From contig CAZRJW010000021.1 of assembly GCA_964600845.1 (NCBI GenBank), forward strand, positions 1 through 20,618: a stretch of DNA of 20,618 nucleotides, written 5' to 3'. The DNA is from JAGOTP01 sp964600845. Its GTDB lineage: Bacteria; Patescibacteriota; Patescibacteriia; 2-12-FULL-60-25. The stretch's first letter is position 1. Every line of letters begins with the position of its first letter. The translations under genes were made by a program, and so were the position numbers. The notes beneath the pieces are model-generated. The model saw nothing but the letters and a program-made list of their open reading frames with translations. It was not told the DNA's origin and made no database searches. Of the stretch, positions 16,050 through 20,618 are shown piece after piece.

Positions 16050-16631
16050 ATGTCTTCGCTCATCGATACCTATTTTGTATTTCGGGTCCGGACAGAGGGC
16101 GATCGGAAGGCGTTTGCTCATCTCTATGATCGGCACGTCCAGTCGCTCTATCGCTTTATTTACTCAAAAGTGTCTCAGCGCGAGTTAGCTGAAGACCTCG
16201 TTTCGGAGGTTTTTTTAGACATTTGGCGCATTTTATCCCAACGAACAGAGGAGATTCGGAGTCTGCGAGGGCTGCTCTACAAGATCGCTCGGCGGAAGAT
16301 TATCGACTCCTATCGACGGGATAAACGGCGCCCGATCGAGTCTCTTCAGGAGGAGTCTGTAACAGATGAGGGGGGTGCAGCGACTACTGATAGTGAAAGG
16401 GATGTTTCAGACCGAGGAAAGGGCCATACACAAACCGTGGTTCAAGCGGAAGCGGCACTTCTCCTCCGTCACGTCAAAAAATTGAAGGAAGATTATCAAG
16501 ATGTCTTGCTCCTGCGCTTAGTCGAAGACCTCTCATTTCCAGAGATCGCTCAAGCGCTCAATAAGTCTCACGCTAACGTTCGAGTCATCTACCATCGAGC
16601 GCTCACTCTTCTCAAGACCTTTATCGACTAA
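16050..16631 (+). CDS. ECF-type RNA polymerase sigma factor
   Basis: 193 aa with the two ECF regions. Region 2 (about residues 22-97: FAHLYDRHVQSLYRF, EDLVSEVFLDIW, LLYKIARRKIIDSYRR) binds core polymerase and the -10. Region 4 (about 138-190: LPEDYQDVLLL-like KEDYQDVLLLRLVEDLSFPEIAQAL, then SHANVRVIYHRALTLLK) is the helix-turn-helix for the -35. An acidic Ser/Thr-rich linker (ESVTDEGGAATTDSE) joins them. The family directs transcription of surface or stress regulons and is usually held by an anti-sigma encoded next door. Here the next gene starts 5 nt downstream and fits that role. No Shine-Dalgarno. Confidence 0.92.
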   Translation: MSSLIDTYFVFRVRTEGDRKAFAHLYDRHVQSLYRFIYSKVSQRELAEDLVSEVFLDIWRILSQRTEEIRSLRGLLYKIARRKIIDSYRRDKRRPIESLQEESVTDEGGAATTDSERDVSDRGKGHTQTVVQAEAALLLRHVKKLKEDYQDVLLLRLVEDLSFPEIAQALNKSHANVRVIYHRALTLLKTFID

Positions 16632-16636
16632 CTCTT

Positions 16637-17839
16637 ATGCGCGACCTCCGCACTCCACGTCTCCGTCGCATGCTCGCAGAGCTTCGCTCTGTGCAGCCGG
16701 ATTCGTCGTGGGTGCAAAGTACGCGTGAAGCGTTGTTACAAAAAATTGGAGGAAAAGAAATCGCACCCGTTTCTTTCGGCGAGCGTGTGGGGTTGATGAT
16801 CCGTTCTTTGATGCCGCTTCCTGCGCGTGCCGCCTTGCGTGGTCCGATCGCTGCCGCTTTGTCTGGTCTTGGACTGATTGTCGGTGGTTCAATGGCGGGC
16901 GTCTCTGCGGCTGAGCAATCAGTTCCAGGCGACCTCTTGTTTCCCGTGAAGCTTGTCTCTGAACAGACACGCTTGGTTTTTGCTTCCGATAAAACGGACA
17001 AAGTCCGTTTGAAGGGAGAGTTCGTGAATCGTCGTGTAGAAGAGATTAAGAAGATCGCTCAAGCGGATGACATCGGAAAGAAGCCACAGCGCTTAAAAGA
17101 AGCTACGGAAATGCTACGTCGTGATTTAGATACGGTAAAAAATCAGCTCACAGATAGCTCAGGAGACAGTCCAAGTGAGCGTGTGGAGGTTGCGAAGTTG
17201 ATCGACAAGGCGAGCACGGAAGCGGTTGTCGGATTAAAGGTTGCAAAAGCTTCCCTCCCGCTCGAAGAGCGTCCGCAATTCGCAGAGGCAGAGGCGGCTG
17301 CGGTGAATACTTCAGTGAAGGCGGTGAATGCCATCCTCGATTCACAAACCCAGGATGAGGCGGCAAAGAAGCTTGTCTCAAAAGAAGAGCTTCTGGAGTC
17401 GATCAATCAAAAAGTAGAAGGGGTCTCAGACCATATTACAAGTGCAACGGAGCAGCTGACGAACGCGGGCATCCTGTCGGCGTCTGGAACGCTTGCCTTT
17501 GTCTCGACAACACCTACCCTAAATAGCTCAACTTCATCGTTTGCTGATTTAGCAAGTGCTTCAGCCTCTCTCGCGGAGGCGCGTCAGCTCTTATCACAAG
17601 ATCGATTGAGTGAAGTGGGGGATAAGTTGATCGAAGCTTCTAAATCAGCCTCCAGTGCAGAGCGGTCTGCAGAGTCGGTCGTCGCAGCAAGCTCCTCAAC
17701 ATCCGACACACGATCCGCTTCAACGACGAATGCGGTGCCACCGGGAATGAGTACTAGTTCTGTCATGACGTCGGCCGCTTCTCCGCCCGCCTCAACGACG
17801 TCTGCAACTCCTTCTCTGACGACAAGCGAAAAACAATAG
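16637..17839 (+). CDS. membrane-anchored DUF5667-like protein, putative anti-sigma partner
   Basis: 400 aa. A cytosolic N-terminus of about 65 residues is followed by one hydrophobic helix (about 68-92, ending VSAAEQSVPGD). The next segment, SVPGDLLFPVKLVSEQTRL with EFVNRRVEEIKKI (about 95-200), matches the pattern of DUF5667, often found beside ECF sigma genes in CPR bacteria. A helical region and a long Ser/Thr/Ala-rich tail (~330-400) follow and would lie outside the membrane. No HxxxCxxC zinc anti-sigma motif is present, so sigma binding by the N-terminus is inferred from gene order and topology. The gene starts 5 nt after the sigma gene stop, indicating cotranscription. Confidence 0.75.
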   Translation: MRDLRTPRLRRMLAELRSVQPDSSWVQSTREALLQKIGGKEIAPVSFGERVGLMIRSLMPLPARAALRGPIAAALSGLGLIVGGSMAGVSAAEQSVPGDLLFPVKLVSEQTRLVFASDKTDKVRLKGEFVNRRVEEIKKIAQADDIGKKPQRLKEATEMLRRDLDTVKNQLTDSSGDSPSERVEVAKLIDKASTEAVVGLKVAKASLPLEERPQFAEAEAAAVNTSVKAVNAILDSQTQDEAAKKLVSKEELLESINQKVEGVSDHITSATEQLTNAGILSASGTLAFVSTTPTLNSSTSSFADLASASASLAEARQLLSQDRLSEVGDKLIEASKSASSAERSAESVVAASSSTSDTRSASTTNAVPPGMSTSSVMTSAASPPASTTSATPSLTTSEKQ

Positions 17840-18089
17840 AGCTGGTTCAACGGTCTGAGATCTCCGTAGAGATCTCCGTCCGCTCCGATCTACATCACGG
17901 TGATGTGTCTCGAAGCGGGTGCAGGGCTCAATCCCTTATCCCGGCCTGTCACCTTTCATTCAACGCGTGGTTCTTAAAGGTCGATCTCTCACGTCCGTGA
18001 GAGGTTCCACGCACCTTACTCAGACATTTCTTTTACTGTATTTTCTTTTTCCAAAGAAAATTCAGTCTTCTCGAAGACCAACAGGTCAT
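17840..18089 (+). promoter_or_regulatory. structured intergenic region and leader of the surface protein gene
   Basis: 250 nt without an ORF but rich in hairpins: gct.cga ... acatc / gatgt (17882-17915), agggctcaatccct (17923-17936), a two-part stem gcgtgg (17965-17970) / ccacgc (18007-18012) enclosing ctctcac-gtcc-gtgagag (17986-18003), an A/T stem ttttcttt-ttcc-aaagaaaa (18041-18060), and gtcttc-tc-gaagac (18065-18078). A short AGGT (18083-18086) precedes ATG 18090 and may act as a weak ribosome site. No confident promoter boxes were found, which would fit control by an alternative sigma factor. Long folded leaders are known to stabilise S-layer mRNAs. Confidence 0.5.
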
Positions 18090-20618
18090 ATGAGTCTTGC
18101 AAAAAGAATCCTCTCGAGCTTCGTCTCGTTGACGACGGTTCTCTCGACGGTTGGTACTGGTATGCTTGCGTTGCCAAATGGCGCGTCCGCTGCCACCCTC
18201 GTCGCGGGTGACCTCATCAAAGCTTCCGGTCCTGCCGTGTATTACTACGCGTCCGACTCGAAGCGCTACGTGTTCCCAAACGAAACCACATTCTTCTCGT
18301 GGTTCGCAGATTTCTCGTCCGTTAAGACCATTACGGATGCAGAACTCGCCGCTGTCTCCATTGGTGGAAACCTCGTACTCCGCTCAGGCACAAAGCTTGT
18401 AAAGATTACGACCGATCCAAAGGTATACGCGGTTGCTCCAGGTGGTGTGCTCCGCTGGGTTGAATCTGAATCGATCGCTACTTCGCTCTACGGCTCAGCT
18501 TGGGCCCGCCGCGTTGTCGACGTTCCAGATGCATTCTTCACGAACTACACAACTGGTCCTTCCCTCGCGTCCGCTATTCACCCAGATGGTACGCTTATCT
18601 CGTACGCTGGTGATGCATCGCGTTACGTTGTCATGAATGGCATGAAGCGCAAGTTTGTTCCAGACTCAGCTTTTGCTGCGAACGGATTCAACGCCGCCAA
18701 CGTCATCCAGACGACTATTGCTTACCCAGCCGGCAGCGATGTTACGGCTCGTGAAGCAATGATGGCTGATGCGATTTATCGCAGCAGCACACCAGTGCCA
18801 GTCTCCGGTAACCTTATGGTTGCTTTGGCTTCTGACACACCAGCTCGCGCTACGTTGCCTCAGGGCAGCTCCGGCAGCCAGCTCGCCAAGTTCAACTTCA
18901 CAGCTGGTTCCTCTGACGTTCGCGTCACAGGTCTTCGCGTGAAGCGCTCTGGCGTTGGTGCTACGTCTGATTTCTCGAACATCTACCTCTACGATGCACA
19001 GGGCACACGTCTCACGACGGGTCGCTCGATCAACTCGGTTACACAGACTGTTGACTTCAACGGTTTGAACTGGACAGTTCCAGCTAACCAGACTTGGTCG
19101 CTCGTGTTGGTTGGTGACGTAAAGGGTTCCATCACTTCTGGTGGTGAACACTCCTTTGAACTTATGGACGCCGCCTCCGTTATCGTTGCTGGCAGCTCTG
19201 CTTCCACAACTCCAGCGGTGACAATTGGTGGTCCATTCCCAATCAAGGGCAACTCCTTTGTGATCGGTACAACGAGCGCTGCTCGCTTGGACATCCAAAA
19301 GGGTACTCAGCCATCGAATCCAAACGTTGGATCGACACAAGCTGAAATCTCCAACTTCAAATTGACGGCTAACACGAACGATGTTCGCGTCCGCCGCATC
19401 ACTTTGTACCAAGGTGGAAACGTGCCAAACACAGATCTTAAGAACTTCAACTTGTACCAGGGCGCGACTCTCGTTGCCTCAGCTGCAAGCGTAAGTTCGA
19501 ACAACCAGATCGTGTTGAACTTCACAGGCGAAGGCTACGACATTCCAAACGGAGTGACACGCGTCTTCTCTTTGAAGGCTGATGTCTCCGGTCGTTCCAC
19601 AAACACGATCAAGACATACGTTGAATACTCAGCAGACGTTCTCGCAATCGACCGTGTGTACGGATCCGGTGTGCTCGTCTGTAACGGTACTTCGACAAGT
19701 GGCTGTACCTCAAGCAACGGAACCTTCGACGGATCCGGATCCAACTTCATCAACTTGACCACACAGGGTGGCCAGTTGACGATTGCCTACAATGGTCCTG
19801 GTACGACGAACGTTGCGAAGGGTCAGAACAACGTTGTCTTCATGCGCTTTGCCTTGACTTCCCAGAGCTCGAACCTCGAAGTACGCAACATGCGTCTCGC
19901 TGTTGGTTCGACGAACGGTGGTCTCGTTGCAACGGGTACGTCGAGCTACACGGATTACATCCGCAACGTTCGCGTCCGCGACATGGCGACTGGTCAGACA
20001 GTTCAGGGCCCAACATCTGCTTCTGGCGGAACATTGGATGCCTCGACCTTCCCAACCACATCGACATTCGTCTTCAACAACGTTGTCTACGTAAACGCTG
20101 GTCAGACGCGTAACTTCGAAGTTCTTGTTGACTTGTACAACACGGACAACACCGACTTCGTCGGCAAGAAGTACCGCGCTATGTTGAACGCCTTCCAGTC
20201 TGGTGACGTCCGTGTCGTTGACACGAACGAACAGGTTGCGACGTCCGACATCGTACCAAACTCCATCATCAACGGTAACGAAATGACAGTGCAGGCTGGA
20301 AGCCTCACGGTTGCTCTCTCGGGTAGCCCAGCTTCCACCAACGTTGTAAAGCGCCAATCGGATATTGCATCCCTTGGGTTGAACTTCACAGCGGGCGGTC
20401 AGAGCGATGCCTTGATCACGGCGATCACAGTGTTAGGTTCTGGTAACACAGGTGGTACATGGGATGTTGCGTACTTCCTCAACGTCGTCACAACATGTTC
20501 TCTGTACAAGACGGAAGCCGGGGCTCAGGTCCAGGTTGGCCAGTCTCGTGTGCCAGACGCTAACGGTGTTATGAGCTTCACGAACCTTAACTGGCCAGTG
20601 ACTCGTGGTACGACAGGT
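18090..20618 (+). CDS. S-layer-like secreted repeat protein, 3' end outside the window
   Basis: Open for 843 codons from ATG 18090 to the window edge with no stop. Residues 1 to ~34 form a signal peptide (MSLAKRILSSF, hydrophobic core, GASA-A cleavage). Residues ~38-235 contain three related segments of the type common in Parcubacteria surface proteins: VYYYASDSKRYVFPN with FSWFADF, VYAVAPGGVLRWVESES with LYGSAW and DVPDAFFTNY, and RYVVMNGMKRKFVPD. From ~242 on there are four tandem beta-rich modules starting near residues 242, 390, 560 and 736, each opening with a pattern like LTVALSGSP...NVVKR and containing FTAGSSDVRVTGLRV-type strands. It is poor in Cys and rich in Thr/Ser/Asn/Val. Codon use is extreme (almost only AAC, TTC, GGT, CCA), implying very high expression. 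It is likely the major cell-surface or S-layer protein. Confidence 0.85.
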   Translation, partial: MSLAKRILSSFVSLTTVLSTVGTGMLALPNGASAATLVAGDLIKASGPAVYYYASDSKRYVFPNETTFFSWFADFSSVKTITDAELAAVSIGGNLVLRSGTKLVKITTDPKVYAVAPGGVLRWVESESIATSLYGSAWARRVVDVPDAFFTNYTTGPSLASAIHPDGTLISYAGDASRYVVMNGMKRKFVPDSAFAANGFNAANVIQTTIAYPAGSDVTAREAMMADAIYRSSTPVPVSGNLMVALASDTPARATLPQGSSGSQLAKFNFTAGSSDVRVTGLRVKRSGVGATSDFSNIYLYDAQGTRLTTGRSINSVTQTVDFNGLNWTVPANQTWSLVLVGDVKGSITSGGEHSFELMDAASVIVAGSSASTTPAVTIGGPFPIKGNSFVIGTTSAARLDIQKGTQPSNPNVGSTQAEISNFKLTANTNDVRVRRITLYQGGNVPNTDLKNFNLYQGATLVASAASVSSNNQIVLNFTGEGYDIPNGVTRVFSLKADVSGRSTNTIKTYVEYSADVLAIDRVYGSGVLVCNGTSTSGCTSSNGTFDGSGSNFINLTTQGGQLTIAYNGPGTTNVAKGQNNVVFMRFALTSQSSNLEVRNMRLAVGSTNGGLVATGTSSYTDYIRNVRVRDMATGQTVQGPTSASGGTLDASTFPTTSTFVFNNVVYVNAGQTRNFEVLVDLYNTDNTDFVGKKYRAMLNAFQSGDVRVVDTNEQVATSDIVPNSIINGNEMTVQAGSLTVALSGSPASTNVVKRQSDIASLGLNFTAGGQSDALITAITVLGSGNTGGTWDVAYFLNVVTTCSLYKTEAGAQVQVGQSRVPDANGVMSFTNLNWPVTRGTTG

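Noticed and set aside
18666..20389. Minus-strand open frames inside the surface-protein gene
   Set aside because: They are shadows caused by strong codon bias; the plus strand carries a signal peptide and repeated modules with no stop.

Overview
The window looks like part of a Patescibacteria (Candidate Phyla Radiation) chromosome, probably Parcubacteria-like. Three things point there: a divergent 16S rRNA with CPR-type substitutions at several universal primer sites, a tandem-module surface protein of the kind common in Parcubacteria, and a compact mid-GC gene layout in which most genes have no Shine-Dalgarno sequence. Native genes stop at TAA, TAG and TGA, so the code is standard, and a release factor 2 gene is present.

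Layout. 109-4064 holds three plus-strand genes: prfB (RF2), an ABC exporter and rsmA, with a long inverted repeat just before rsmA. 4078-5924 is a self-contained 16S rRNA unit: a promoter with ideal 17-bp spacing, a leader, the 16S gene, the two arms of an RNase III-type processing stem around it, and an intrinsic terminator. No tRNA, 23S or 5S follows, so the 16S appears unlinked. 5975-6103 carries a second strong promoter and a terminator with no convincing ORF, a candidate small RNA.

6196-9040 (boundaries approximate) is alien: very GC-rich, with a consensus Shine-Dalgarno and an 862-residue Cys-rich repeat lipoprotein of the type seen in Myxococcota. It ends just before a bidirectional terminator (9076-9108). 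CPR-like sequence lies on both sides, so this is either a horizontally acquired gene or a double-junction assembly artefact.

9143-15902 is a surface-glycan region: a Wzy/WaaL-type membrane polymerase or ligase, three GT4 glycosyltransferases, a SAM methyltransferase, two small membrane proteins and a YraN-family protein. A strong terminator closes it. 16050-17839 is an ECF sigma factor and a membrane-anchored DUF5667-like partner. A 250-nt structured leader then precedes a large secreted S-layer-like protein (from 18090) that runs off the window end and has codon usage typical of very high expression.

The theme is cell-surface construction (glycan polymer, glycosyl transfer, surface protein) with a sigma/anti-sigma pair placed to control it. 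The most striking cross-cutting observation is that several native genes carry an extended -10 element (TGnTATnnT) ending 6-10 nt before the ATG. They therefore appear to be transcribed as leaderless or nearly leaderless mRNAs, while the foreign insert uses a classical Shine-Dalgarno.
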